60,000 nucleotides of DNA from the NCBI GenBank assembly GCA_914767715.1, contig OU612068.1, positions 8,992,001-9,052,000 of the forward strand, read 5' to 3'. Positions 1 through 10,169 of the stretch are shown here, one piece after another; position 1 is the first letter of the stretch, and the number at the start of each line of letters is the position of its first letter. The translations under genes were made by a program, and so were the position numbers. Under the pieces are notes generated by a model. The model was not told the DNA's origin. It did not search any database and saw only the letters and a list, made by a program, of their open reading frames with translations. The DNA comes from Membranipora membranacea (taxonomy: Eukaryota; Bryozoa; Gymnolaemata; Cheilostomatida; Membraniporidae).

Positions 1-471
1 GCACAGGAGATTGTGGCACTTGGATGTTATGCTCACCATGTACTTTTTGTCAAAGTATTTCCAGAGCTGTCCGTTAGTTGCTCAATAAAGTTGGACATTC
101 CATTCAGATAATCTCTCTTACTTTCCTAGTTTGATTAGCATAGTGGAGACTTGGTGTACTTTCCGAAAGGACTGCGGCTATTCTGTAAGTCAAACAGTTC
201 ATTGAATATATGCAATTTTAACATGGTCATGTATGACAACACTGTATAATGGTTTTATTTTGGTTGAGGTCCTTTATCCAATATGACCTGATACAAACAT
301 ACATATATATGTACACACATCCATAAAAGAAAGTGATGTGAATGTAAAAGGTGACTACTTTAATAGTGCAATGAGATGTGTCCTGATTAATTTTTCAGGA
401 TAGACTGGCCCAGAATATAATCAAGCCATGTACAGGCATTGACGCCAGTAGAATGTCTGAAATAATGCATA

Positions 472-675
472 CTAACTTCTACTCGCCCTCAAAAACTCTG
501 CAGTGCCTTCCATGTCATTGAACTGAGGGTAAGCTGATATTGTGGAGACAGCTGTTAGGGCATCGGCAACGGACTGACTAAGCACTTGCACGGCCAGACA
601 AACCTTCATCATGTCCTGCTTGAAGTCGATATGTTGCTTTGTACGCTTGTTTCCTAAGTAAAGATGGCCTGACTC
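472..675 (-). pseudogene. P-element/THAP9-like transposase fragment, copy 1, C-terminal exon
   Basis: This exon starts after a TTTTCAG acceptor and reads about 67 codons to a TAG at 472-474. The segments TKQHIDFKQDMMKVCLAV and QVLSQSVADAL fit the block of P-element/THAP9 transposases in which 'K.t.kHi.f..m.MkV.laVQvlS.sVA.AL' recurs. In the active family this helical part lies C-terminal to the RNase H-like core, and the enzyme cuts and joins transposon ends in the nucleus. A second copy lies at 26.79-27.01 kb with the same residues but a frameshift. Only this fragment is left here and the gene runs off toward the window start, so I call it a transposon relic. Family assignment is by eye; I am fairly sure. 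Confidence 0.72.
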
Positions 676-1309
676 CTGAAAATAACCAGTTATAAATCCA
701 TAAACTTATAAATCTCCATTTAACAATGAAGAAGAAGAAGAAAATACCCATTGGTTATTATCATGCATGCAGGTGTTTAGTTTCAGTAAGTGGCAAAAAA
801 TTGAATGAGAAGAAAATGTAAGCTTTTGCCTGAAAAAGCGATTTTATAGAGGCAGATTTGTAAGTTGTCTTCTTTTTGTCGAAGTATAGACAATCCTAGA
901 TTTTCTTATATCTGTCATATTCCTATTGGCTTGGCTAGAGGATGAAAGTTTCCACAGTTCCAGTCAGTTGCAGCAGCTTGCCAGTGCACTGATATTTCTG
1001 AATTTGGTTCACAGATTGTGAATCGGGTAACGCTGATAAGGGTCGGCAACCCTAGAAAAAGTGTGCCTTTGGCTGTAGTCCACTCCTTGAGTGATAAAAT
1101 ACCACTGAACTTTATCTGAATCTTAGTGCAGTGGTGATTTGTTTACCAAAACTGTAAGGGTACTAAGTGCCCTAATATTTTTTTAACATATAAATATTAT
1201 GCAATCTCACACCATTCGTATTTTGGTATTTAATTAGGGAGAATAAAAAACAGGCATTTTCACACGTATCTATATTTGACATTTTTGTTGACAAATTTGT
1301 TTATCTCAC

Positions 1310-1400
1310 CTGCAGTTTCACCAGGTTCTCTATATCTTTCCAGCCTGCCACGCCAACATCCGTAACACTTTAACCATATGCACTTGGTCCAGCATGCAAC
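1310..1400 (-). pseudogene. P-element-like transposase fragment, copy 1, upstream exon
   Basis: A short reading frame ends in GWKDIENLVKLQ followed directly by a good donor (CTGCAG|GTGAGA at 1310/1309). P-like transposases carry a similar 'W..i..Ly' stretch just before the helical block found in the next exon. The sibling at 27.2-27.3 kb reads THWKDKENLVKL at the equivalent place. Upstream of it the frame breaks: codons equivalent to LDQVHM occur in another frame, and most of the catalytic exon present at 27.28-27.53 kb is missing here. This is a decayed transposase remnant. Confidence 0.55.
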
Positions 1401-1781
1401 TAATTTCTCTATCTTGATGTCTAAAAGAAAACTGGCCCTTCTAAAAATCACATCCTAGCTTACTCTTAGTTTGTTCTAAACAGTGTTATAGGGGAATCTG
1501 TAAATGAGAAATTATATAAAAATATGAAGTGGGCTGAATAATAATCTATTTAGTGCAATTTAATGTTGAGTTGTCTGAGAATAGATTTGGAGTTGCCTGT
1601 GGGTGCAAAAATAGTTGATAACTCCTAGATGTTCAACAAAATGCCACGGCTATGGCCAGCCATGTCAGAGTAGATTACAGCAGATATATCTGTGCTGAAA
1701 TTTCACAGACCAAAACAGTTATTAAGCTTCTTTCTAAGGGTATCAGGATACTGTAAATTGCGTAACTACCGAAGCACTAAC

Positions 1782-1907
1782 CTTTTCCATACTTGGTTTT
1801 TTAACTGGGAATGTACTTGTGGGAGTCAGAGCGGATAAGATTGGATCTGGAGGGTAGACTTCTTCAGTTGTCTTGTATGTCAAATCTGGTGTACATGAGT
1901 TGAGGAT
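1782..1907 (-). CDS. Internal exon of an unrecognised minus-strand gene
   Basis: The exon is bounded by TTTCAG|ATC and GAAAAG|GTTAGTG and is open in phase 0 over 42 codons (begins ILNSCTPDLTYK, ends VKKPSMEK). It joins in phase to the exon at 3988-4118, which also ends in phase 0, so the two very likely belong to one transcript. The peptide is polar and proline-rich (VYPPDPILSALTPTSTFPV) and looks like a linker. Its position upstream of the P-like transposase exons suggests it could be the N-terminal linker of that gene, but no THAP zinc finger was found. It has no counterpart in the sibling segment at 26.8-30.8 kb. Confidence 0.5.
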
Positions 1908-2049
1908 CTGAAAGTCAGACAGCTCATAATCTTATCCTGTCTGTAACAGAGCAACAATAGAGGTAATATAAGATTGGTTACCGTTGGTGTTTCTTGGGTA
2001 CCGACAAATCCTTACAATAATGCTGATTATGTTCATAATGATGAGTTAT

Positions 2050-3987
2050 GTTCTCTTTTTGTAAGAGGGCTTGATTCCATATCTTAGAACTAGTTCATCG
2101 TTGAGGAAAATTCAGCCTGAAAAGTTTTGTATATCTAAAAGTATAAGTGGTATCCTCTTTGTGACTCATATACATGGCATTGAAAGTATCTGTTTGTATA
2201 ACTTGATACAGTTTATTTTAAAACTGTAATACATAACAGCTAAAAACAGGTTTATAGGCAGCATTATTTTTCTGTGATAACTAACACCCTGCTTACGCCT
2301 ATTCTTGTGCATAGTTGTACGGCTTGCCTGTTGTCCGCCTGAAGTTTTAATTTATCTGAAAGCAGCCATATCGGAGAACCCCAGGTTTTGCACAGGCTCA
2401 CTGTACAGCCAGGTTTCTGAGCAAAACAATGTCACAGGACTAGCAGCACAGTTGTATTCAAAGTCTATGACACTTATACACGCTGGTTCCATGCGCTCAC
2501 AAAATGCAAGATTGTTTCTAGTGCACATATCATATCTCTAAAAAGTATTATCAGTCGTTGTTGCCCCATCTCTCAGTTTTTTTTTTCTTTTTTGTTATTT
2601 GTAGGTTATTCATTATTGAGATACTTCACTGGTTTACACAAGGGTATAAGATAGTGAGGTAAGGCACTAGCTCCTCCCAGTATGACATCACACCACAGAG
2701 TTGTGGAGGCTGTTGAATATTTTTTGAGTTTAAAAGTTTTGGCAACTGGTGGAAGCACCCTGGGGCACATGGATCAGCCTAACTTTACACAAAGGTAGGT
2801 GGAATATCTATCTTGGAGGGAACTTAATTGAATTGCTAGAATTATGATCTTGGGTGTATGTATTGGTCAGATTAAGGGTGGACATCTCCTGGTGAAGAAC
2901 CGCCATCATTTCAACTTATAAGTTAATAGCTGCTGTTAACTGGTCATAAACAGTGTGTTTGTGGGGTATACCATTCATTATGAGTAGTCTCAACATTATG
3001 TTATAGTGATCACAGGAAATATTCAGTAAGCACCTGGTACTCTTTGTTATGGCTTATTCTAGGAGGGAAACTTCCAAAATTTTGTATACAATCACTTTGC
3101 TTGGACTGAAGGCCTTTTTTGTCAGGCCCTCCCTTCATTGGCCCAAAGTTCTTACTTACAAGCCTGTGTTTTACAAATATCCACTTGATACTGGCACAAT
3201 AAAAGCGAGAAAGACCCATCTGAGGTTTGCAGATTTGTAGATTTTGTCCATTAGTGTGCTTGCAGCCTTTCAGTCGGCCAATTCAATGTGCGTGATTTAG
3301 TAGTAGATTTTTTAGATTCAAAATATAATGAGATTCAACTGAGGTAAAAGCTATAATTGTCTTTTTGCTGGTGGACGGTTTTAGATTGCAAATTTTATTC
3401 CAGTTTGGTTGGCCCTCATTTCAATGCTTGGTTTCAGCCATATATACAAATTTGAGGGGATCAACGACCTGACATAGAATATGAAATCATGTTAGTGATA
3501 CCTGTGATATTGCAGTTTGATCCACATGCCTGTCGTTGGTGGCCAAACCAGTTTTCCACCACGTCCTAGTAGCCAGGCTAATCATACCATCACATGTAGT
3601 TCTAACATCCCTGGTTGTTGCTATAGGGGATAGCGAGGACATCGGGTTTTCCTCCTTTTTAGAGTAAACTTCATACTCTCAGGCAGCAAACTAGCTTTGT
3701 ATCAGAATGAGTGACTGGAAAGAAAATCTATCCAACTGAGACAAACTGACCATCATGGGAAAGTTGCATTCGATACTGCTACCACTAGAGTGATCATGCA
3801 AAGATGCTTTACCCTTTTTGATGTGTTTTTTAATTGAAAACTCATCATTATGATAGGATCAGGAATCTCACATGCTATATGACTCCTTAGTCAAGCAATC
3901 TAGATAGATAGGTCACAAAGCCTTTTGGTAATTAGCTTATTGGTTTTTTTCATCTAGCACAACTCGCTATTCTGTTAGCAGACTTAC
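2050..3987. other. Intron or intergenic stretch without supportable genes
   Basis: Only short opposing ORFs are seen (for example 3010-3219 and 3049-3240, which overlap on opposite strands), without splice context or family resemblance. If the exons at 1782-1907 and 3988-4118 are joined, this is their intron. Confidence 0.4.
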
Positions 3988-4118
3988 CTTCTTGAAATCT
4001 TGCAATTTTATCACAACCTTGCTGCTTAGCAACATCCACAGTTCAGTACACTGTTCAAGTCTGCTGTCTGTTGGTGTCCAGCACTCTTCAGTCCTTCGAC
4101 TATTCACTTGTCCAATAT
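3988..4118 (-). CDS. Internal exon of an unrecognised minus-strand gene
   Basis: Acceptor TTGTAG|ATATTGG and donor AAGAAG|GTAAGTC bound an open stretch of about 43 codons (contains RRTEECWTPTDSRLEQC and VVIKLQDFKK). The end phase (0) fits the exon at 1782-1907. I do not recognise the protein. It may be the upstream part of the P-like gene, or an independent gene into whose intron repeats were inserted. The ~2-kb gap between the two exons would be a long intron for this window. Confidence 0.45.
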
Positions 4119-4275
4119 CTACAACAGACACATTGAATGTATAAACAGGATATATCCTCAAAGTGATATCGTTATTATTGGTAAATCTCACTAGAGTATT
4201 GTATTATCCTCAATGACAAGAATTAGGTGTGTGGGTTTCAGCTGAGATGTACTCACAGTGAATTCCTGTACCTTT

Positions 4276-4322
4276 CCAAATGCGTTGCTCAGATGAGTGA
4301 CTCATCTGAGCAACGCATTTGG
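4276..4322. repeat. Perfect 23-bp palindrome with 1-nt loop
   Basis: The arms 4276-4298 and 4300-4322 are exact reverse complements (arm begins CCAAATGCGTTGCTC) around a single G. Together they would form a near-perfect hairpin. It is probably a foldback micro-element or the closed tip of an inverted duplication. No target duplication was identified. Confidence 0.9.
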
Positions 4323-4676
4323 CGGGTACAGAAGCTGCGCAGCTGCGATAACTTGGTTCATGCAAGCTTCCCATCTTCACCACAACAAACCCCAACCACA
4401 CACACACAAGGCTGCAACTCATCAAATCAACTGTCAGTGACCTGTGGTCTGTGATCTATTACCCTTGGACTTGGTTTACGTCTTCTTGCTTCTTTGACTT
4501 CTGCCTTCCAAAAAATTAATCAGTAAGGGCGTATATTGTAAAACCCCTAAACAGGGAAACCTGTCTTTATGAGTTCAGTTAGATGACCATTCTTTTGGAT
4601 GGATGGAGTGCTGGAAAAAAGATTTTGGATTTGGAATTCTTGCTGTATGGACAGCTGAGGAAAACTCAGGCCAGGG

Positions 4677-4739
4677 AGCATCTCCCTGGCTAGCCTGTCT
4701 TGACAAGCTTTGTCAAGACAGGCTAGCCAGGGAGATGCT
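4677..4739. repeat. Perfect 30-bp palindrome with 3-nt loop
   Basis: The arms 4677-4706 and 4710-4739 are exact reverse complements around GCT. The inner part, GCCTGTCTTGACAAGC, is a recurring module: related pieces occur at 28644-28680 (as a small hairpin absent from the sibling segment), 19313-19360, 7268-7300, 28968-29000 and 41385-41410. This points to a small foldback transposon family. Confidence 0.9.
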
Positions 4740-5325
4740 GTTCAAGCTTATTCCAGACACCATGAGATTTGGCTCTGGACATGTGTGCACCATGCAACAT
4801 ATAATAAAATGTCAACTGGAACTTCTGAGTCTCTCTTTGGTCTAGGGTAAAAAAATCTGTCTGCTATTTGATAATAAATAATTGGTGATTGGCCAAATGA
4901 ATGTGGTAACCCAATGGGTTGAATTGTCACAATTCTCCAAAATGAAAATAGTCTTGGTGCTGGCATAAATGCATAACAGCAGAAGAAACCTTTTGCATGA
5001 ATGAGCCAAAGTGATCTGAGAAGCCTGCTGTGTTTCTAACTGGAGCTTAGTTCCAGGAGTAATATTCAGATAAATACATTCAGTTGATTGGTGTTATCAA
5101 GTAGCAGCTATTATATACTACAAATTGGTTCAAGATACTACAGATAATACTGCATGATGAACATAGTTTCAGATAGTGATTCCGGTCTAGGCATAAAACT
5201 GTAAATAAGTTTAAACTTACTTACTTCTTACTAAAATTAAGACTCCACACCGCAGGTCTTCTTCAAAACCTAGGTCTCTGGCAACAAGGGGTCAACTCCT
5301 TGCCGACAATGTCTGGCTGTCCATC

Positions 5326-6153
5326 GTTTTCGTCAGACCTGGGTCCAAGTCATGGTAAGTCAAGTCATCGTCAAGTCAAAGTCACGACTTGACTTGACTT
5401 AACAAAATTATGACTTGACTTGTCTTGATGTCGAAAACAAATAGACAACACTTGACTTGACTTGACGAAAAATTGACTTTGACTTGACTTGACTTGGGAG
5501 TTGTCCTGACTTTGGTCAAGTCAACATAAGTCAATGTGTGAAATTTTATAATATTATGTAGAAAGAGATATAGGAAGGATAATCATAACTGAGAACCCCA
5601 ACTCTGAAACCCCAACTCTGAAACCCCAACTCTGAAACCCCAACTCCGAAACCCCAACTCCGAAACAGAAAACCCAACTTCTCAGCTATGGATAAGTAGT
5701 CAGAGTTCCTGCCTTACATATTAGTTGTCTTCTCTTGTTGTCTTGTGATCAGTAAAATGAAAAAATATATACAATGAAGTAACAATGCTGAATTGCGTAC
5801 ACACCCATACCCTCTTTCGTTTGTGGGGAGGGGAGCAAATCCCGATTAGTAGAGCAACTCCTGAGGACCTAACTAACTCCTCCACGATTTGGAGTCATCC
5901 GGGATTGAAATAAATTCCGAGTTGATTTTCACGGTTAATGAGCGTGACTTTGCCATGACTTGTAAGTCACCCAACTTTGACTTGACTTGACTTACAAAAA
6001 TCATGACTTGACTTGACTTGACGGCGAAAAAAATAGACACCAATTGACTTGACTTGACTTGGTGTAAATGTGACTTGACTTGATTGACTTAGCATCGACA
6101 ATGACTTGACTTGACTTGACTTGCGATGACTTGGACCCAGGTCTGGTTTTCGT
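5326..6153. mobile_element. 812-bp hAT-type MITE with 8-bp target duplication
   Basis: The element spans 5334-6145. Its ends are perfect inverted repeats over 20 bp: CAGACCTGGGTCCAAGTCAT at the left, and its complement at the right. Both ends are flanked by GTTTTCGT (5326-5333 and 6146-6153), an 8-bp target site duplication typical of the hAT superfamily, whose ends usually start CAG. The interior has no coding capacity. It is packed with TTGAC/GTCAA pentamers in both flanks and holds a 14-bp minisatellite. Copy B of the surrounding segment lacks the element, so it inserted after, or in only one branch of, the duplication. It would need a hAT transposase in trans; the hAT gene at 52-53.7 kb is a possible relative but nothing ties the two. 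Confidence 0.88.
5594..5663 (+). repeat. 14-bp minisatellite, five units
   Basis: Five head-to-tail units of AACCCCAACTCTGA, the last two with C in place of T near the end, lie inside the hAT-type MITE. A partial sixth unit follows. Confidence 0.92.
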
Positions 6154-6185
6154 TGGGTCTTTTAACTAAAGGGGGCAGTCAAACA

Positions 6186-7084
6186 TAGGGGAAGGCGGGA
6201 TACGCTGAGCCAGTTTTTACATATTTGATTGTAACATGCAGTTGAATTGCGCCAGATTAACAAAAATTGGCACTGAAATAGGTCTTCATGTCTCCCATCA
6301 ACATGAGCGATGTCAGAAACCTACTGCAGCAAGAAAAGGAAATATTGCTGTTTCAAGAAATATTGGGAAGCAGCTCAACGTGCCCCAAGCGCGGGGCACG
6401 TTGAGCCGGGTCCGCATTTTGTATGGGGTACGTTGAGCCACTCTATTATGGTCATCTCTTCGCTGGTCACAGCTTTTTAATTCATTGCAACCATAAGAAA
6501 TAAAGAAAAGCAAGCTAATTCATTGCAACAGCGCAGTTTTTCACTCAATTGAACTATAAAATATAATTCGCAACACAAAGTAAATCTCCGAAACATTTGC
6601 GGTAGAGGGAAACTTGCACACGGCAAACTTGATGATAAGTGAAGGGAAAAGTGAACTCAGAGTAATTGCTAACTTCAATAAAGAAACATCAATTACAATT
6701 TTTCTGTTTTTGTGTACATATACTTCATATACACTTTCATCATATAACATTCGTATACTGCAGGGCATGGCTCAACCATCAGAGATAAGTTTAGATTATG
6801 TGAAATTGAGACTAAATATGATGTTATCACATAATAAAAGTTGCAAATTCTCAGTCACGCCCTGTTGAGAATAGATCAAATTTCCGTCGAATAGCGCATT
6901 ATTTACTTTTTACAATAAAAACGATGAAAAACTAAATAATTATCTTCCCTTAGTAGCTATCTTTATTTTTGTCTGCTCAAAAAGGGTGCCCTTGGTCACA
7001 TGACCTCTGATGGAGGGGAAAATTCAAAACATAAAATGGTATTCGACAAAAGTGGGGTGGATCAACGTGCCCCGCCTTCCCCTA
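6186..7084. mobile_element. ~0.9-kb nonautonomous foldback element (GGGGAAGGCGGG ends)
   Basis: Inverted ends read TAGGGGAAGGCGGG at the left (from 6186) and CCCGCCTTCCCCTA at the right (to 7084). The similarity extends into (G)ATACGCTGAGCC versus GGCACGTTGATCC. CACGTTGAGCC motifs recur inside, partly as a palindrome near 6373-6405. Read as GGGG...CCCC it is flanked by TA on both sides, as for Tc1/mariner. However, the empty site in copy B and the related site near 7578 (CAAACATT) favour TAGGGG...CCCCTA with a CA duplication. The ORFs inside (6236-6436, 6614-6868) have no family features. Confidence 0.75.
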
Positions 7085-7584
7085 CATTGCCAGAGACCCT
7101 GCAGATTTCGGAGTAGACCTCTAGTCTAGAGTCTAGTCTGTGTTGCAGTGAAGTGTGATATAAAAATAACTCTTCGATCATTATATATATTTCTTAATTA
7201 TCATCATAGGGCTACTATGTTCCCATACTAATATGTAAATATATATTATTATGTATATAAGTAATCAGGGCCTGGCATGTCTTGACAAGCTTTGTTGGTG
7301 GAGGAGGTCTTCCGCACAAACAACCAAGTTTGTCAGGCCCAATACATGTTACTGTAGTTTGTCTGGCAGTCTGTGGTTGTGTGCCCCTCCTCAACCCCAG
7401 TGGTTATTGAGGTGTTATTTTCTCTCAGACCACTCTGGACATGCACAAGAAATGCTCCGCCTTGGGCTTGCAAGCACCGGTCTAATACAAAACCTTAGTC
7501 TCTAACATTACTGTCATTGGGTGTTTGTTGTTTTGTTTGAAACAGTGAAACAACAAGCCTCGCAGGGTGGCAGTCAAACATTAC

Positions 7585-7771
7585 CAGAGACCTAGCATCT
7601 GGAGTTGACCTGCGCCGAAAAGATCCGCCTTTTCTAAGATCAGTCGTTCTGGGTTGGTGATACCGTCCAAGGCAAAGTGTATACATGCTAACTTCATGTT
7701 TGCATGTCTTACAAACCTACAACAGTAGTGGGAGAAAGAGCATTTGACAATTTGAAACCGACCCGGTATAT
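7585..7771 (-). CDS. Conserved unrecognised exon, copy A
   Basis: The exon starts after GCAACAG|ATATACC and ends at CTCTG|GTAATG. Its frame stays open in copy B (29043-29208) and nearly so in copy C (about 41550-41720). The common pattern is NM(K/R)LAC, then (D/S)(G/S)I(T/N)NPE, then LIL(E/D)KA(D/E)L and (Q)(L/V)QxLGLW. Conservation of frame in three diverged copies, with splice signals at the ends, argues for former coding. I do not know the family. It lies upstream, in transcription order, of the P-like transposase exons in copy B, so it may be part of that transposon's gene. Confidence 0.45.
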
Positions 7772-8066
7772 CTGTTGCCCCCAAAAATCTGTCCCCTCTA
7801 TGATTGTGATGATGGCAATCTTGATTTAGTTTGGCTTTTATTTGATCCGTCGTATTTTGTCGGATTGCTGAAAATAAGCCGCTGGGTTTGTCATCTTCTG
7901 CAGCGTTGCCAAGAAGGTTGAGTATTATATAATATTAATATAGTATTACATTAATATTACAAAAAGCTGATGTTATTAATCAATAGACCCCTCTGAAAAC
8001 TAATGTATCGCTGTTACCAGTACAAAACTCTATAGTTCACGACTATCAGGGCCAATCCGGCGGTGA

Positions 8067-8126
8067 GTTGATCAACTTTCAGTTCTCTCTCACTCTTCTC
8101 GAAATCCTCAGATAGTAACAGCTGGC
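8067..8126 (-). CDS. Conserved unrecognised coding stretch, copy A
   Basis: The minus-strand frame reads QLLLSEDFEKSERELKVDQL. Copy B (29456-29520) reads LLLSEDLEKSDRELKVDQL and copy C (41971-42033) LLLFEDLERSERESKVDQL. Substitutions are conservative and the frame is kept across three copies, although B has a 1-nt shift just downstream and C a stop. The peptide is helix-prone with heptad-like spacing. The boundaries are uncertain and the function is unknown. Confidence 0.4.
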
Positions 8127-9803
8127 AATTTTCACCACAAAATTAGGATATCTCTGGCGCATCTTTATCTAATATGTCTTCCTCAATTCTTCACATCAAT
8201 GCTACACAGGCAGCTGAGAACCGTGTTATTGTATTTAACCGTCCCTGGTATGGTTGCTCTATCCATGAGCGCGTTGATTGTCACATGAGATACATCAAAT
8301 CAAACAAGTTCCTAGAGGTTTTACGCTTCCAGCTTTTTGAGAAATGGTGCCCCTTTTCATCCCTCACTGGTTTTTTCAAATCGATCCTTGACAAATAACA
8401 CTTCGAGCAATAGTAAAAAGGTTTTTATTATTGTGAACATAGCGGAAAATGAAAAAAGAGTAAATAAAACCATAAATCGGACGCCGAGAGATCCACATGT
8501 ATAGATGATTTTCTGTAAAAGAGCACAGCATCTATGCGGTGTCATGTTTGGTGACTATAATAACTGCTCTTACAATAATACCAGTCTGTACCATATTAAA
8601 TCACATCCCATCAAATTAGTTGTTAATATACATTAATTAGTTTCCGTGGCAGCACAACTTATTGATTCTCTGTACACCCTACATTCAGCTGCTACCAATG
8701 GATATATAGTAATGTTGACAGAGTGTCAGTGGGTTCAAAATCCTAAATTGCATCTCAAATACAATTTGCCGCCATAACATGATGGGAATATAACTGGTAT
8801 TACTTGAGGCATCTATGTAAGCAAAGTGTGGCGTACTTTATTATTTCGTTTGAAAATCTACAAGGTTAAAATCTCTTTTCTTTGAATCTACATCATCGGG
8901 GGAACTTCTGTCTTCAGCATCCTGTTATGGCGCTGAAGAAGGTTATAATATGGTGTCTAAATGTCGAGATTTTTGACTGCTGTTAAATCCTTTTTCAGCA
9001 ATCTTCCTTAGTTATTTTTTGGCATCTACATTTTTAGAGATTTTGTGGTTTTTCCTTTTTTTGGCAATCACTCCTAACAAATTGCCGATGTTTATTATTG
9101 TTGCTGACTCTTTGGTGAGCCACAGCACACCCTTTTATATGTCTTTGTGGTGAATTGGCCAGTTGAGGAGGGCTACGTAGCTCTATTCCCATGTTTTTTC
9201 AAGCTTCTGGTTGGAACATTGTCCTGGTTATCAGAAGTTGGATATCAAAGAAGTGTCATAGATCATTTATTTTGGTCAAAGTTATGGCGCGCCTTTTGTG
9301 TGAATAATATCATCCTGGACGGATGTTTTTCATAACGTGCCAAAGAAGTTACGAGATTGGTTCTCAACTCCACCTTATTATTCAAAAGTGAGTGAAGATA
9401 CACAATATGAATGGGTGTATGATTATAAAATATCTCCAATTCACTTCACTGTTTCAGCTAAATTCAGTTCAAAGTGAAAAAATATCATTAAGATATCACA
9501 TATCTGAACCGTTTTAAAGTTTCAAGACTCTTTGTGATGATTCTCCTCCATCAAAATATTCAGTTCCAATTTTTTTTTTACCAAGATTGAATGACCTGAT
9601 GCAGTTACTTATATGCTGGAGAGAAGTATATTATGGGTGTCCATGCAGTCAATAAGAGAATTCATATAATACTCAGACATGATGGTAATGAAAATGAGCT
9701 TCCAACCTGAGGTTATAAATGTACTCGCTCAACTTGGGAAAAGAACCAGCAACCATCGATTGGTAAGTTCACATGGTCTTCCATATCTTATCTGTAATGT
9801 GGA

Positions 9804-10169
9804 TTGGTTTTACTTAGATTTAGGTCAATCGAGTGCTTTTCTGTTGTCATGCATCATAAGAGTGATGAAAATACAGGCATCATTCCAGCATTACCCTTCC
9901 ACCAAAATCGCTACAACTTTGCTCAAATCCGTGCTCATTTTGTCTTTCAATCAGATAAATTGTTTCCCAAATTGTTCACTAACAATGTATGTTGTAAGGC
10001 TCCATCAATTACTAAGCAATATTTGAACGAGACCCCTCACACAACTAGGAGCGATCATATAGTGATTCTGGCTGTCTTTAATTGGAAGATCCCCCAGGAA
10101 CATCATAGACTTGCTGACTTAAGGAATTACACAAGCCATTTTGTTCTATTTTGGTACACTCTCCCTTAA
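9804..10169 (+). CDS. Unrecognised 121-codon ORF, possible exon
   Basis: This is one of the longest open frames in the window. It is preceded by an acceptor-like TTAGATTTAG|GTCAATC near 9824 and contains HHKSDENTGIIPALPFHQN. An overlapping ORF (9679-10026) exists in another frame, so at most one is real. There is no motif that I recognise, no repeat copy elsewhere in the window and no clear donor. It may be chance. Confidence 0.2.
   Translation: MVLLRFRSIECFSVVMHHKSDENTGIIPALPFHQNRYNFAQIRAHFVFQSDKLFPKLFTNNVCCKAPSITKQYLNETPHTTRSDHIVILAVFNWKIPQEHHRLADLRNYTSHFVLFWYTLP

Larger units (their letters stand above)
4840..9370. repeat. Segmental repeat, copy A
   Basis: This stretch aligns by eye with copy B (28180-30760) and, from about 7200, with copy C (41320-45060). 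Shared landmarks are the GGTCTCTGGCAACAAGG stretch, the CATGTCTT(G/T)ACAAGC stretch, the block near 8050-8550 and the block near 9000-9350. The segment to its left (1-1630) also matches 26760-28180, so A plus its left flank is one duplicated unit. Copy A alone carries the two MITEs at 5334-6145 and 6188-7082. It also holds about 3.2 kb (1630-4840) that B lacks. Confidence 0.8.

Noticed and set aside
5340-6140. CRISPR-like array of TTGAC repeats
   Set aside because: The repeats are pentamers without spacers of constant length, on both strands, inside a MITE with TIRs and target duplications in an animal genome.
8174-8398. Plus-strand 74-codon ORF in copy A
   Set aside because: The homologous frames in copies B and C contain stops; conservation favours the minus strand.
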